A stretch of DNA of 64,000 nucleotides from Enoplosus armatus (Eukaryota; Chordata; Actinopteri; Centrarchiformes; Enoplosidae). The notes beneath the pieces are model-generated. The model was given only the letters and a program-made list of their open reading frames with translations. It did no database searches and was not told where the DNA came from. Below, in pieces: positions 11,860 through 25,201 of the stretch. The DNA lies in assembly GCF_043641665.1 (NCBI RefSeq), contig NC_092181.1, positions 5,680,921-5,744,920 on the forward strand. Direction: 5' to 3'. The position numbers and the translations under genes are program-made. Numbering within the stretch: position 1 is the first letter of the stretch; every line of letters begins with the position of its first letter.

Positions 11860-12396
11860 ATCCTTTTAACAACACTCATGACGGATGACACTGTTTTATC
11901 ATTTTCATTCATAACAACAAAACACTGTGCAGCTTCTCCAATATGCAGATAAAATGGCGAGTTGCTGACACAGTGGTTAGTAAAGGCAAAAAAAAAAAAA
12001 AAAAAAAACTTTCACAGTCAAAAATATGGTCCACTGACATACATCACAACACAACTCCAAGGTCCCACGTCCATCTTCAACACGTCCATGTAACCAGGAC
12101 GGCCGAGCTGGCTGTCTGTATCTGAGCTGTTGTTACAGACAAAGGCATCGCAGCACCTTCCAGGGCCGAGAAAGAGGAGACTATGCATAGTGTCTTGTGT
12201 AATACTGCCATACATAATTCATTCAGTGCATGCCCTGATCCATGTCATGTATTTGACTTGCTGTATTTCAAGGTTTCCTACAGAACCAACACTACTTTGT
12301 CTGCATAACAGACAACTTGAAACTGTGAACAATGTATTTTTTCCTGAATATCATGTTGTGTTGCAAGCTTATGAAGAGGGCCCATGTTTGCTTCCA

Positions 12397-12419
12397 CCCC
12401 CCCCCCCCCCCCCCCCCCC
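12397..12419. repeat. Poly(C) run of about 23 bases
   Basis: Uninterrupted C on the plus strand within the putative timm10 3' UTR. Homopolymers of this length are prone to sequencing error, so the exact count is uncertain. Confidence 0.9.
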
Positions 12420-12963
12420 GCTTTCAAAAGATAACAAATCACCCAAGTTCAAAGGGTGATTTGGAAACAAAGACTAAATGCAAATCATTCTTTTAGTGTT
12501 TGTTTTGACCTGCCCCACGACAGTACCAGACAGTAGGTATCACAAAGCTTCAGCAGAGTATTTGAGTTTCCGCAGTAGAAGCAGCTAAAAACAATCACAA
12601 AGTTATGACTTAGAAATAATATTACATGTCCAAGGCCTTTCTCCTTTCCAGTCAATTTCCAGGTGACTTCTTGAGGGCCAGGCCAAGCTGAATGTGAAAC
12701 TAATGTGGCACTTCCAGAGAGGTTGGTGGACAGCTGCGAGCTGTTTCATAGACGTCCTCGTGCTCCGGTGATTCCTCCAGCCTCGTCCTGCGCCTCAGTG
12801 GACCCTCAACGCCAATCATTTTACATGTTTTCATTTCCCCAACAATACCCACCCACTCATTAAAACACGTTTCTCATCTTAGAGAAATCAGACATGTCAA
12901 CCCCCACCCCATAACCTTGTAATAACCCCACAATGCTCCACTTTGTTCCCCTCATCAGCATCT

Positions 12964-15811
12964 CTATCCGCTCCCCAGAGCCGCCTTCCTCATCACCTCC
13001 TCGTCCTGGACGGAGAGCTCCGTCAGCTTGCGTCCCAGCCTCTCGTGAAGGTCTAGGTATTTGGCCACGCAGCGGTCCAGACACACCGACTCGCCCTTCG
13101 TCAGCTCGGCCTCCTTGTAATGTGGCGGTACACACTTCCTGTGGCAGGCGTTGGTCATTCTGGGAGGAGAGGAAGCCAGGAGTCAGTCGTATTTTTAAAA
13201 CATTACGTGTAGAGATCAATATAGTTCCAAGTGTAAACACTTTTACCGGGCTGTTTCATTATGCCTGAGCACCTTAATGTGAGGTCCCACTAATACTCAC
13301 ATTTGGTAAAACTGTCCAGCTCCTTCTGCTGGAACCACTACACTTTTTTTGTTTTAAATGTAATGTGCAACCTTGCTTGACCAAGTAAATTGTTTCGACT
13401 GTTAAAGCCCCTACCCGCAGAGTTTCTATGTGATTATAACATCTTTAAATTAGGGTAACGATTACTTTCATTATTAATGGATCTGACGATTATTTTATTT
13501 GTTATATGATTTAGCGATTAATCGTTTGACAAAAGGCAATAGGAATTTAAGTTTATGTGTTATTTTGAAACCAGTCCTCCTTAGTGTCCCCATCCACATG
13601 ATGGGGCTTTAAGTTTGATTGACGTTGATTTACTTTATTTTATTTGTTTATTTGACAGGGGCAATACTCGTTGATAAGTAGAAATTAAGAATCAATCATT
13701 AATGATGTATATGCCTGAAATTAGCAATGAACGCATAGAACCTCTGAGGCTGTCATCACAAATATAGTCTGAAAGCATCCGTAATATTGTCAGTAGGTGG
13801 TAGAGCTACTGAGTCCAAAACAACGTGATATTTGACTTTGTCAATAGACCTCGACAGCGTGAGACAGCGACCCAGCTTGCACAATACCAGGACCCTGAAG
13901 TTGACACAGCTAAATGGAATTCAGACATCATTCATTTTATTTTTTACACCTGCACCATTTCTAGTGTGACATGTCAAAAATGACTGAAGTTGTTTTACAA
14001 CATTTCCATTTTCACTTGTCTTTGCAGAAAAAGCACAGGTGTAATAACAAAAACGCTGGTTCAGTGCCCTGGAACGGGACAACCTAAATGGAATATAGAC
14101 AATATTACTGTCGTTAGGAGAACATATGTGTTTGTCAAGTCAAAATGCGACTATGCAACAAGATACCTCACACATGTGCCCAAATCATACATGTAGGTAA
14201 TTCAACTAATACATGTTCATTAGTTATAATACCTCAATAAAAGCACAGGTGTTGCTAATATAATTAATGATGGCTTGATTACATGTATGTCAGACAGCTC
14301 CAGGACTCAGGTGTTGTTTTTGTTGTTATGCATGCTAGCTCACTGACACAAATTAAACACAGCCATCATTAAGGCTATTAATAATGGCTGTGCCCTTCTT
14401 GTTACTACAAGTCAAAATATCTGACGTGATAAAAGCCAATACACATGACCACACCACAAGTTACTCTACGGCTATTGCGCAGTCCCTCTTTCACATCCAC
14501 GATCCACATTTTTCACTGGAGTTCCCCTGAACTCACGTCTCAATCCAGCTTCTTGTTTTGACCTGTCATCTAATCTTCATCCCCAGCTCATCCTGAAAGC
14601 TGTAGCCACCTTAACTTGACACCCTTCACCTGTAGTCTCTTAATCTTCACTCTTTCTCTTAAACTGTCACTCTACTCTACATGATTGTTCTGTTATGACA
14701 GGAGTGTTGTCAAAGCCTTGAGGTGCAGGAGGTCTTCAAGTTACAGCAACTTGCATTTAAGACATTTAAGACATTTTCTGTCCGTTTCATTAGCTTTTCT
14801 ATCTGGCAATAATGGCTTAAAACGTGTTGTTTTGGGACCAGTATCAAAATTATACCCAATGTATTTGGAATATTTGGTAACGTGGATGATTCACTTGTTA
14901 GATACAAATGCAAATAGTATGTAACCATTTCTATTATCTTCCAAGAAGCTGTTAATAGCCAGTTTTGAATGGATTCAATAAATATCTAACTTTCTGTGCA
15001 GGAAACATTCAAAGTCCCTCCTGCTGCAGAGTACTGGAAGAACAAAGATGGATTAAATATATAATATAATAATAATTTAATATTCCCCCAATTCCCCTTT
15101 TGAAAATTGGTTTAAAAACAATATTGTGCAAATCAAAGATTTTCAAGATTTCACTTTGGACTTTGATGATTTCCCTAACTAAATTTACCAAAGTTTTGAC
15201 ATTTAATAGTTGATTAATGAATTAATCAAAGACGTCATTATAACGAAATGAGATGTTCATTGAAGCCCTGAAGACAATTTGCACAGTGCACAAAAATTAA
15301 GACATTAATGCTACATTAGCTGTAGTTTAGCTAAATCAAATTAAATTAAGTGTTACAGCAATTAAATACATTGTGACTTTTTTTTATAACCCTTGAGTTA
15401 ACATTAGTTAACTCTGCGTTGTTTGTTATCGGTGGGTTTATGTTCAGTCCAGTAGAAAATTGTAGCTTTATGTACAGTCTAGGTCGGCCCGACTGAGCAT
15501 CACTGTCACATTGCGCTCCAGTAATTTAAGTCATTAGATGTAGCTAGGTGTAGCTAGCATAAAGGAGGGACATTACAGCCAACGTTACGTCTTCACTAAG
15601 CTTTATATTAACCTTTGTCACCACATAACGATACGTTTAATAACGACTATGAATGAAGGCCATGAGACAGTTCACAACTGATAGTCAGGCAGCATTAATT
15701 GGAGATAGCTAACTTAATGGTTAGCTTGTTTTGGCTTTACCGGTTGTACATGTCAGCCATCATTTCCACCTCCAGCTCCGCCGCCAGCTGCTGTGCCTTC
15801 ATGGGATCCAT
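12964..15811 (-). CDS. timm10: TIM10, small TIM chaperone of the mitochondrial intermembrane space
   Basis: TIM10 assembles with TIM9 into a hexamer that shields hydrophobic precursors on their way to the TIM22 complex. Two coding exons: 15741-15811 (24 codons, the last one split) and 12964-13159. They join with GTAAAG and CTCCCAG splice signals to give 88 aa; human TIM10 has 90. The start [20 protein letters not shown] matches mammals almost exactly. The twin CX3C motifs are complete: Cys29-His-Arg-Lys-Cys33 and Cys50-Leu-Asp-Arg-Cys54, which form the two intramolecular disulfides. [10 protein letters not shown] and [13 protein letters not shown] are also diagnostic. It ends GSG then TAG. 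The intron of 2.6 kb carries no other gene that I can see. Confidence 0.97.
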
Positions 15812-16583
15812 GTCTGCGTTTCACTGCTGCTCGCACCCGAATTTAGCCACAAACACGCCGTCCCTGTGACCCTCTCCAGCGGACTGCCGACGAGAAACCT
15901 ACCCGCTGCTTCTTCTTTAACCTTCAAACCCTTAAGAAAACACGTGTGTGCCGTTTCCGCTCACACTTCCGCTGTCAATAAAGTTGGTTTCAAACAGGAG
16001 GCAGACAGAGCGCCCTCTCCTCGCCTTTCTGTATGTTCATTCAAACTTAGTGGTGTGTTGTCAGAAAGTAAAATAAAAAACACCTGTGACATACATGAAA
16101 ATAAATGTTTTTTTAATAAACCATAATTATGTAATTTACATAAAACACGTGCTTTACAAATACAGGCTCAAAAGGTTTGTTTTGGGGCTTTAACCTTAAT
16201 CAGTGTGACAACTCAAACTTCACTGACAATGTAAAACTAATACAATTATTGACAAATGTAAATGTAAACAACGGTAAGAACTTTTTCCCTATTTGTATCA
16301 ATGCTTTAGCATAATATTTAAGAAATTATACATTCATTTGAACCTTGTATATGGAACTAAATGAAGGTCAAAACCAGCATGCAGCCTGTGATTCTTGCAA
16401 GTACAAACCTTACAATTGCCAGACACTGACATAAAAATCTATTATACATAGCTTCACAGCAAAACGGACTTCATCTGGCATGTCTGCAAACACACATAAA
16501 ACCAGAACAGAGAGAACATTAGGTTTGACACGCACCGAAGCGCTGAACTACTCACACAACATAGTACACACATGTACAAGAGG
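15812..16583. other. timm10 promoter region and btbd18 3' UTR
   Basis: The part next to 15811 has several CpG dinucleotides and should hold the timm10 5' UTR and promoter. The part next to 16583 is the 3' UTR of the btbd18-like gene; an ATTAAA on the minus strand at 16112-16117 is a possible poly(A) signal. No further coding exon is seen. Confidence 0.5.
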
Positions 16584-19500
16584 TTACTCTGCCTCATCTC
16601 CAGTCACGTCTATCTCGTTCACATCTTCCTCCTCTTCTTCCTCTGGAGTTATGTTCATATTGTCGAGTCCATTCTCACACTCTCTGGTCTGAGGCACTTT
16701 GTCTGGAGAGTAAAGAAGAACATCCACCTCCACTTCTTCTTCTTCTTCTTCCTGATTGCAGCCTGAGCTCTTGCTGAACCCAACAGCGTCAGACAGAGGT
16801 GGATCACTTCTCTCAGGAGTCTGGGGGTTCAAGTTGTGGTCCGAAGGCATTTTGTTGTCTTGAGGGAGGTGGGTGTCACAATACAGCCGACTGCCATCAG
16901 CGATGCATCTCACAGTACCTGACACGCCTGCATCGCAGGCTTTTCTTGCTAAAAAAAATAAAAGACAGAAGTAAGAAGAATAATCCAGAGTAATTGGGAC
17001 ATTGTTTTGGGAAAAAGTCTTGGAGCACCACAGACAAAATTCAATTCACCTCCATTGTATTGAAGTGGCAGATATCTGAAAGCCTCAGTACATAAAACAA
17101 AAAGTGTGTGCAAGGCAATGGTGGGAAGCAAATTTACTCAAGTACTGTACTTGAGTACACGTTTGAGGTACTACATTACAATATGTGGTAACATTTCTAA
17201 AGAGCATTGACTAACGTGTTTTCCAACCTTTTTGGCTTCTTACAAAAAAAGCAGTGTATGGTTGGGGCTCCTTGTCATGTTTCAGATGTCTACGAGTTGT
17301 TGGCATTTCCACCAAACAGACATCTCCTCTCTAAACATCTCAGATTGTTTCATTTAAATTATGTTTTTGTTTTGTTTTTTTGAGACCAAAGTTTAAAAAA
17401 AAAAAAAGCAAAAGATCTGAGAAAAATGAAAACAGATGTTTGTCAGGACTTTTCTTTCCCTAGCTAACTGTATATAAAGTAGTTCACAATAGCTCCACCT
17501 CGAGCAGCTTCAACACTAAATTGGTGTATTAACAATTTAATAATGTCATCTAAAGTACTGTATCAGACCCAGGGGACATGTTACTGCAGAACAACTAATT
17601 TACAGCCAATACTTCTGTACTTTAACTTATGTACAATTATGAATGCAGGACCTTTCTTTGTAATGAGGTATTTTTACATTGTTGTTTTGATTCTTTTATG
17701 TAAATAAAGGATCTGAGTTCTCCTTCCACCACTGCCACAAGCCTCGGGACCACTACCAAAACCTGGTGTTTTGAATGCAGAGCTGCCTTTCTCTTTATCT
17801 TAAGAGCTCCTCTGAAAACTAGCCCATCATTATTCAAATAACATTCAAGCATCTTACTTACTTATTGCTGTCACTGTGTCCGCCTTGATATGGCCACCAG
17901 ATGGCGCCAAAGTAGACACTGATTTTACACATACTGTTCTTTTTCAGCCTAACCAATAAATCAAATGAAAACGAGTCAAATGGTCCAATAGTTGGGGTTT
18001 AGCTTTTCCCATATTTCTGTTAATAATCTTTACTCTCACTGTACACTATGGGAACAAACATTTTACCTTCATCTGGGTTCTTCAATGGTTGCTCCCTCTC
18101 AGCTGCTAACTCGGACACCTCTTCTTCCAAAACATCAAAGGAAAACACCGGATGATTCTCTTCAAGCAAACTAGTCTCCTTACTAGCAGAGCTGCTTGTG
18201 TCATCTGGCTGTGATTTGTTGTACTCGGCTGATGATTGGTTGATAATTTGATTGTGATTTTTATCAACTGTGACATTGAAGATGACGCGAGACTCTTCGA
18301 TCTCGTCCCCATTCTGAGACGGCGTAATGTCTATGTCCATTTCTGCCTCCTTAGTTAATTCTTCATCTACATCTTTTGCAGTTTCTCTTGTTTCCTTGTC
18401 CTGGCCTTCTTTTGACTTCCTTGTTTTTGAGTGTTGTCGTTTGATAAGCATTTGAAACTCCTTCAGTGTGACCATCCGTGGCCGTTTGGCTCTCCCAAGT
18501 TGTCTTCCCGCTGGGATCATCTCATCGTTATCGTCTGCCTCTGCCTCGTCAGTGCTCTCAACCCATCTGGTCTTCTTCAGTGGCATTACCTCCGATTCAC
18601 TTTTATTCCTCCTCCGTCTTTTACACCTTCTCTTTGTTTGTCCACACTCCTCCTCCTTCTTTGGCAAATTGTTGTCAATTTGCTGCTCACTTTCCACATT
18701 GTGGCTTTTCTTCTCAATGACAGCAGGAGTGATCTTTCTAGGGTCAGGGTTTTCTTTTTTAGGCGGCCTTCCAGGTTTCCGCCTGGGGGTTGAGACCTCT
18801 TGTTTATACACAGTCTTGGCTCTACAGGCCACAGGTTTTAAAACTGAAGAATCTTCTAGGCTTGTGTTACTTGGTGTCTCTTGAGTTTTTTTCAAAAAGC
18901 CCCTGGTCCTGATCCGAGTCTGGTCAGAACGGAGATCCCCGGGCCCTCTGATCTTCTCTCTCGGACTTTCTAAGATGGTTGACGGTTCACTTGGTTTCGC
19001 TATAAATTTGTTTGGCATGTTTGAAGAACTGGTGGCCATGTCTCTTTCCTTCGCCAGCACATTGTTGCTTGACAAACGGACTGAACAGACGCTCAGGCTG
19101 ATTTGACTTTTTATTCCCTCACCGACTTTCACCCCTTGGCATGCCAAAAGAGAACCGGCAGCATCTTGTGAATGACTTGTGCGTTTTCTCTTCCTCCTTT
19201 TAGGTGCCGCAGCATCACCTTGCTTACAGTTTGAACTTCCCTTCACCTTCCTGGGGTCAGATTTCAGTTCTGCCGCATTTTGATGACCAGCAGATATTGT
19301 TCCTCTCTCTTCCACAGATTCGGCCCAGGTTCCTCCATTTTGTGGATTCAAGTCCAGATGTTCCTGCCGTTGCTTTGAACAACAGCTGTGGTTTGTATCC
19401 TGTGGTAAAGATGCACAGATATTTTCTCTGTGAGAGATGGCACTGAGAGGAAACTGTAGTGATGCGGGGATTTCTGTGAGCCAGGGTCGCCCATGTAGAG

Positions 19501-22500
19501 ATGGCTGTGGCTGAATTCTATCGCTCTGGCTGGTTGAGTTGCTGAGGATAGGCTGGTTTTTTGCTGCTAAGGTAGATGGCGCTAAAGGAGAGAGGCATCG
19601 TGGAAGCCGTAAATCATCCATGCAAGATGAAGAAAAGGACAGCGAGGACTGTGCCTCATTCCCGTTCATCAGGGGCAAAAACTTAAGGATGTTCTGATGG
19701 TCTTGTGAAGACGGTTCCTGGCACGCTGGGCAATGTAGTTTCTGCCCACTGGGGTAGCAAGCTGTGGGTATGTCTGATCTTGTTGAGGGTGCTTCAGGAT
19801 GTCGACAACTTTGACTTTTGGACAGCGGCATGCCCTGGTGGCCCATTCCATCTCTTTTCCCCATGGGTGTGACAGGTGAGTGATACTGAGGAGAGTGCTG
19901 CTGCTGCTGCTGGCTCAGCACAGCATCTGGCTGCACAGATGAAAGGCTTGAGCAGCCGGGCTGGTCCTGAGCTGTAAAACAACAGTGGATACCTGTACAA
20001 CAGGTGGGAAGACTGCCATCAATCCACCTTGACATAACAGAAGCTGAAGTGGTTGGTGTTAAGGTGGGGGTTTTGGATAGTGGGAGGATTGACAAGAGGA
20101 GAGGTAGCAGTGTGGGCATTTAGATAAGAAGTACTCCTTGAGTGGAGGACTGGGAGGAATTAAACAGAAAGAAGGAACATTTACGGGAAGGTCTGTGTTC
20201 TTTGTTTGCTTTAGTAACTGCAGCACTTTAGCACACTGGACAGTACAAGATTCAAATTTATTTTTAACAGCACTACTCAACACTATATATACAGAAAGGT
20301 TAAGATTAGAGTTGAAACAATTAGTTAATTGAATAATCGATTAATCATTCAAGTCAATTTTCAAGCAAAAACACCAAACATTACGTTGTTCCAGCTTCTC
20401 AATTGTGAGGATTTTCTGCCTCTTTCTATTTTATGTGATGGTAAAATTTGGGTTTTGGACAGTTCAGACAAAATAAGCGATTAAATGATATCGGCTTGGC
20501 CTTAAGGAAATTGTGATGGGCTAGAATATAAACAAGAGGACGACAGATTTTGTATAGTCCCATTATAATATTCTATGGGTGTACTTGTGTAACCAAACTC
20601 TAAATAAAAACACAGATAAAAGCATAAAGCTGTGGAGAACCTGAGACCATCTTCCATGATCCAACACCCACCACATGTTCAAAGTTGTATTAGGAGAAAG
20701 AGTCTAAACACGTCTGATAATTCTTTTTAGTTAACGAATCTCTCCCTCTTTGGATTAAGGGGGAAAACATTTAAAATCTTGAAAAAAACAAATGCATCTA
20801 GATACCTGTTTCTGTTGATGAGTGACCAATTTGTGTCCCAAAATCCTGGTAATAAACACACGCTGCCGCCAGCGCGGCAGGGTGCATCTGACTCTGCGTA
20901 CGCTCGCTCTCTTTACCTGGGACCTGGCAAATAGCTGGTGCTCCGTCATGGCTCGGTTGAAGGAGCTGGGACTTCTTGCAGTCCCTCTCCAGGTTTGGCA
21001 GGATGTTCAGGCCCATCATGATGTCTTCCAACAGCTTCTCTATCTGCTCGTCAGACTCCTCTACAGGGGCCGGGGGCTGCGGGGGCTGGACTGGTTCCAG
21101 ACCATTGTTTTGGGTCGAAGTGAAGCAGTCTCTGAAGAGAAGCTGGGAGTCAGAGGTGGTGTTGGGGTGAGGTGGTGGTTCAGAGGAGTTGGTGGTAGCA
21201 GGTTGAAGAATCAGCGTATGAATTGGCCCTGGCTCACCGGGCGGAGGCTCACCATCTGTAAGGTCCGTCTGCGGCCTTTTGTGGTTGGAGCCATGCTTTA
21301 GAAAGATGAATAAGATATTATTATTAATAATATTATTGTTATTATTAGTGGTAGTAATAATAGCAGTATAGTATCAGTGATGGCAAAGGTAGTATTAGCA
21401 TAAAAAGAACGAATAATAAAGAGGTCACACACCAAACTAAACTTGACAAAAGATTCAATTCATATCAGACCCATTAAACACACACTGAATCCTCTATTGT
21501 ACAGTGGAGTCTGGGAGCACATGATGAAACAGATCCGCTGCCCATCAAGCTTCAGGCAGCAGCTCTCAAGATGTTGACGTTTGCATCATACTACCTTTCA
21601 CTTCTCCCAGAGTGCAGTGCCTGAGCCTGAACAACTCTCCAAAAACTTTCAGTCTGTCCACCTGCTCCACCTCCTCTTCTGCCTACTCTACTCTCCCCAG
21701 AACGTGGATAAAACTCCACCAGGGCTTCCTCACAGTGACGTCCAGTGGTTGTGCATCACCGTGTGTGCGCGCAATAAATTTGCCTGTGGCATTATTCTTT
21801 CTCTTAACACTTCTGCAACCTCATTCCCTTCCCATGGAAAAAGACAAGTTATTATATTACTTAGTACTTGTATTTGTATTGCAAGAATATGCTTCCAGAC
21901 TTACAAGCAAAGTTCAATATTAAAAGCTGGCTTCTATTAAAGTATTGTCTTGTTTGACGTGCATTTTATGAAAAAAAGAGAGGCTGTAATTCTAACTGTA
22001 ATATATTCATTTGCTCCACACATCAAAACATCCAATCAAATCCAAGTGAACTGGATGACAAGGGCGTCTATATAAATTCATCATCACCGTGCTTATCTAC
22101 CTGTTTCCGGGAGGTAAGAACTGACGATGTCTCATTGGTGTCTTGCACGCTCACAACCTCCCACACTTCTCCTTTAGTCCTCCTCCTCCTCAGCTTCACC
22201 TGCACAGAGGGAAGCAAACACGGCGCTGACGAGTACACAGAGGATAAAATAAACGAGTGGGCTTCCTGTTATGACAGGAACGCATCATGGCTGAGAGATG
22301 TGACAATTCTGTCATGAAAGTAAGACCTCAGATTTTCATTTACTTTCTTTTCTTTGTTTGTGTAATGTAGAGGAGGCGAAACCATTTTTACTGACGAGGC
22401 TGCGCTCAAGGGGAAATGGAGACATGACTGAAAATTTTAGGGAACAGCGGATGCGTGATTGCACTACCCTGAAAAATTTGCTTGATGGAAAATCACCCAA

Positions 22501-23918
22501 CACTGTCATCTCTAATTGCACTGAATGTAATTCCCTAAATGTTAAGTATAATTTTGCAATTTGGCCTGAAACTTTACTGTCCGTCACAAGGCAGAGAAAA
22601 TTTGTAATATCTCCTAATATAGCTTCAGGGTTTGTGTACACAGAATTCATTCCAGGTTATTTTCACGGGGTGAAAAAATTGAAAACTACTTCCTCTTACT
22701 TTGATAGAAATCTGTGTGGTCTCCATCATCTGCTGCATCTGTTTCATCTTAGCCAGGCTCTTCATCCCTACATTTGCAGGTGCAGAGTTTCCTTTTTCCT
22801 CTCCCAGCATCTCGTCTCTGTTGGCGTGGCTTGGCTGCTCTCCATTTTCTATATTGTCGGACGTTTTTTCATACTCCAATCCTGTCCCCACCTTAGCTAA
22901 CATCTGTATGCTGTCCCCAAACTCTGAGGACTGCTGGTGTGTGCCATCTTCCTGAGGTGTCGGGAAGTCTGAGTCATCATTAAGGGAAATGGGAAAGGCC
23001 ACCGCGGTGCTGGACAAAGCTGAAGTGGGCTTGGGATTTGTTACACTGTCAGAGGATCGGTCCAATGTAAACTCTCCATCACTTTGTGCTCCGCTGGGCA
23101 AGAGAGAAGTGGAGCAAAAATGTTCCTCAAGGGTGATGTTTTGAGGTTGCAACGAGAAAAAATCCAAAGTTTGAGCTGCAGAGGATGCGGGCTCTGGGGT
23201 TGGAGGTTTAGATTGGCCAGAGAGAGAAAAAGATTGGCCCACTGTCTTTTCACCAGCTGTAACAGTCTGTGTGCCTGTGGATACGCAACTTCTCTTTTCA
23301 ATCGGAGAATCTGTATCTCTCCTTCCAGCCATCTTGGCCTGAGCTTGTGCGTCCTGCATTTTCCTGCTTTCCTTCCTCTCTCTGCTCTCTTCTTCCTTCT
23401 CTCTGCTACTCCCAAAAGTATTTTTCATCCCCCCATCTTTCTGTCCCTCAAGAAGGTATGTGATCCCAAACTGGCGGGCTGCAGAAAGCACGTCATTCTG
23501 CTCTATGCTTCCTTTTACCTCCAGCTCGCCGGAGTACAGAAGACCAACGAGCTTCAGCAGGGTCTGGGCCTTCACAGCTTGGAGCTGGAGCTGGCGCTTC
23601 TGGCCCGACGGAGGAGACGGGGAGGCTGACAGCCTCTGAGACAGGTAGGGACTGAGAGCTGCGAGGACGCAACTATGGGTTGGGACCGAGATACCTTTGC
23701 AAATAGTAGGAGATGGAAAAAAAGTTGGTTAATTTTTTTAAAATTTCCTTTCAATTTCAAACTTTAAGGATGCTACACTACTGTTTTCAATCTTGCACTC
23801 AGCTATACGGCTCACCCTCAGTTTGCAACAGGGTGTCGCAGAATTGGGCACTATTTTGTTGTCTCTGCAGCTCTCCAAGAAGCTGTATCTTATAACCTGG
23901 CCACTGGTACTTCTGCAT
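16584..23918 (-). CDS. btbd18: BTB domain protein 18-like nuclear protein with AT-hook
   Basis: Exons in order: 23816-23918, 22700-23694, 20806-21295, 18067-19971, 16584-16948; phases close to give 1285 aa. Residues 1-125 form a BTB/POZ domain whose order matches human BTBD18: FCDTLLQTEG, VPTHSCVLAALSPYLSQRL, LVGLLYSGELEV and NDVLSAARQFGI. The rest is mostly low-complexity and charged. It includes a polyQ patch, a basic PKRRKRKR cluster near residue 790, an AT-hook core RRKPGRPPKK near 926-935, further basic clusters near 980 and 1025-1050, and an acidic C-terminus ending EIDVTGDEAE. BTBD18 in mouse promotes pachytene piRNA precursor transcription, and a nuclear DNA-associated role is inferred here from the AT-hook and basic clusters. 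Human BTBD18 is about 712 aa, so this protein is much longer. Orthology rests on the BTB similarity and on the ctnnd1 neighbour. Start chosen at 23918, the first ATG in the BTB frame. Confidence 0.85.
17116..17736. mobile_element. Inverted-repeat (MITE-like) element in btbd18 last intron
   Basis: The left end reads ATGGTGGGAAGCAAATTTAC, then TCAAGTACTGTACTTGAGTAC. The right end, read in reverse, gives GGCAGTGGTGGAAGGAGAAC then TCAGATCCTTTATT. These are imperfect terminal inverted repeats of a family also present at 51432-52203. No transposase frame is inside, so it is non-autonomous. Confidence 0.6.
20306..20520. repeat. Dispersed repeat, ATTAATCGATTA type, copy 1
   Basis: It contains GTTGAAACAATTAGTTAATTG, CCAGCTTCTCAATTGTGAGG and GGGTTTTGGACAGTTCAGAC. 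The order of these blocks is shared with 32696-32900. It lies in a btbd18 intron, just upstream of exon 18067-19971. Confidence 0.65.
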
Positions 23919-24829
23919 GTCCACATGGGCACTGGGAGCAAGGAAAGACATAAGAGTTGGAGATTTATTTATTGTGAAAGACACACACACACACACCTTA
24001 CTATGGTGGGTAGGCCCACTTAAAACCTACCTGTTCAACGTTGGCTATAACAGGACTTTCGTCCCTGCTGTGGTTTTACTATTTGCCATTGATCATGTCA
24101 TTGTAATGTGTTAATCCCATGTTGTTTCTTTCATTAGCAACGTATAAAGCACCTTGAACTGCCTATACAGTCAATGGTTGCAGTTCTTTACTAGATTTTT
24201 AAAGCAACCTTTTCCTTTAAAACCCAAGACAAAAGAACGTGTTGTGAGTATATTTTTTTTTTTAAAAGAAGTGGCTTGTACAAATGTTAACTCACTACCA
24301 CTTCACAACATCAACATAGCTTAGCATTCACTTAGCATAGCTTGGTCCGCTATTATTTTGGACAGTCAACACGTGGAGGAGCCGAAATGCGCTCGCTCAA
24401 TGTCGAGGTGGTGAACCTCATGTACTCTTATGTACTTTAGAGGGAAACTTCTTATTTCCCCGCTTTCATTTATTCTACTTTCAGTTAACCGGACTTCTTT
24501 TGGCCACAGGGTGCACTTTGACGAAAATATTTCCTCCATGATTAAGTATCAAAGTGTCGCAACAAGTTAACATATTCCAGCCGTTGTTGCTAAAAGCTAA
24601 CGTTAGCTAACATTACATTATTAGCAGACAAATGGAAAAAACACATTCAACAAATTAAAGAAATATGCAATTTCCACCTCATTGGCCAACAACAGTAATG
24701 TAGCCCATAAGAATGAAGGTGAACTGTCAAACCGCAGTGCAGCTTAATGTGATTAAGGTTAAGTCAAAGTTGTTGTTAGCCAACTCTGCAGCTAAAGTGA
24801 GCTAGCGTTAGCTTGAAAATGACCCTTAC

Positions 24830-24960
24830 CAGTATTTTTCTGTTGCAAGAGCAGAGGCGTTTTGAACGATTAAACTGTGTTTCAACAATGACACTAGTCT
24901 TACACTCCGAAATTTAAAGTCACAGAATCATTGAATATTGAACACCTTTCCCCACTGTTG
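24830..24960 (-). other. btbd18: Probable 5' UTR exon and promoter of btbd18
   Basis: A clean donor on the minus strand (ACTG then GTAAGG at 24824-24830) fits the acceptor TTGCTCCCAG 10 bases before the start codon at 23918. The 5' end of the exon is not defined by sequence; 24960 is a guess. Confidence 0.45.
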
Positions 24961-25195
24961 TTGCATCTGAAAGGGTGAGTCGCAAATTGACAGCGACACC
25001 TACTGGCCGCTCTGTCAAGCGACTAATGAGGAAAACCAAGTTTGAAGTAAAAGGCGTGACAAACAGATGCTGTTCTCCTTGGCACAGGCCCAGGCTGAGG
25101 GACCATAATGAACTGCTCCTCACTGACTCACCATACAAAAGTGTGATCAACAAGAGGCAAAAGAAAACACAAGGCTCTGCGAAATCATTTTCTTT

Positions 25196-25201
25196 TTTAT
25201 T
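25196..25201 (-). terminator. Candidate poly(A) signal of ctnnd1
   Basis: AATAAA on the minus strand inside TTTTTAATAAAAAAGA. This gives a ctnnd1 3' UTR of about 2.6 kb (25196-27807), which is long but usual for this gene. The stretch between here and the btbd18 first exon is only about 200 bp. Confidence 0.5.

Noticed and set aside
12130..12459. Plus-strand frame ending in a proline run
   Set aside because: The proline run is a poly(C) homopolymer inside the presumed timm10 3' UTR.
18468..18884. Several Leu/Ser-rich plus-strand frames opposite btbd18
   Set aside because: They are the reverse complement of a Lys/Glu-rich coding exon, which gives apparent hydrophobic frames.
20030..20156. 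Alternative start of btbd18 exon 4 to 5 junction at an upstream acceptor (TTCCTCCCAG)
   Set aside because: From the phase of exon 20806-21295 this adds about 38 plausible codons, then hits an in-frame TGA. The acceptor before 19971 restores the frame. It could be a minor isoform only.
22358..22900. Plus-strand open frame of 180 codons
   Set aside because: It is largely antisense to the btbd18 exon 22700-23694 and has no recognisable domain.
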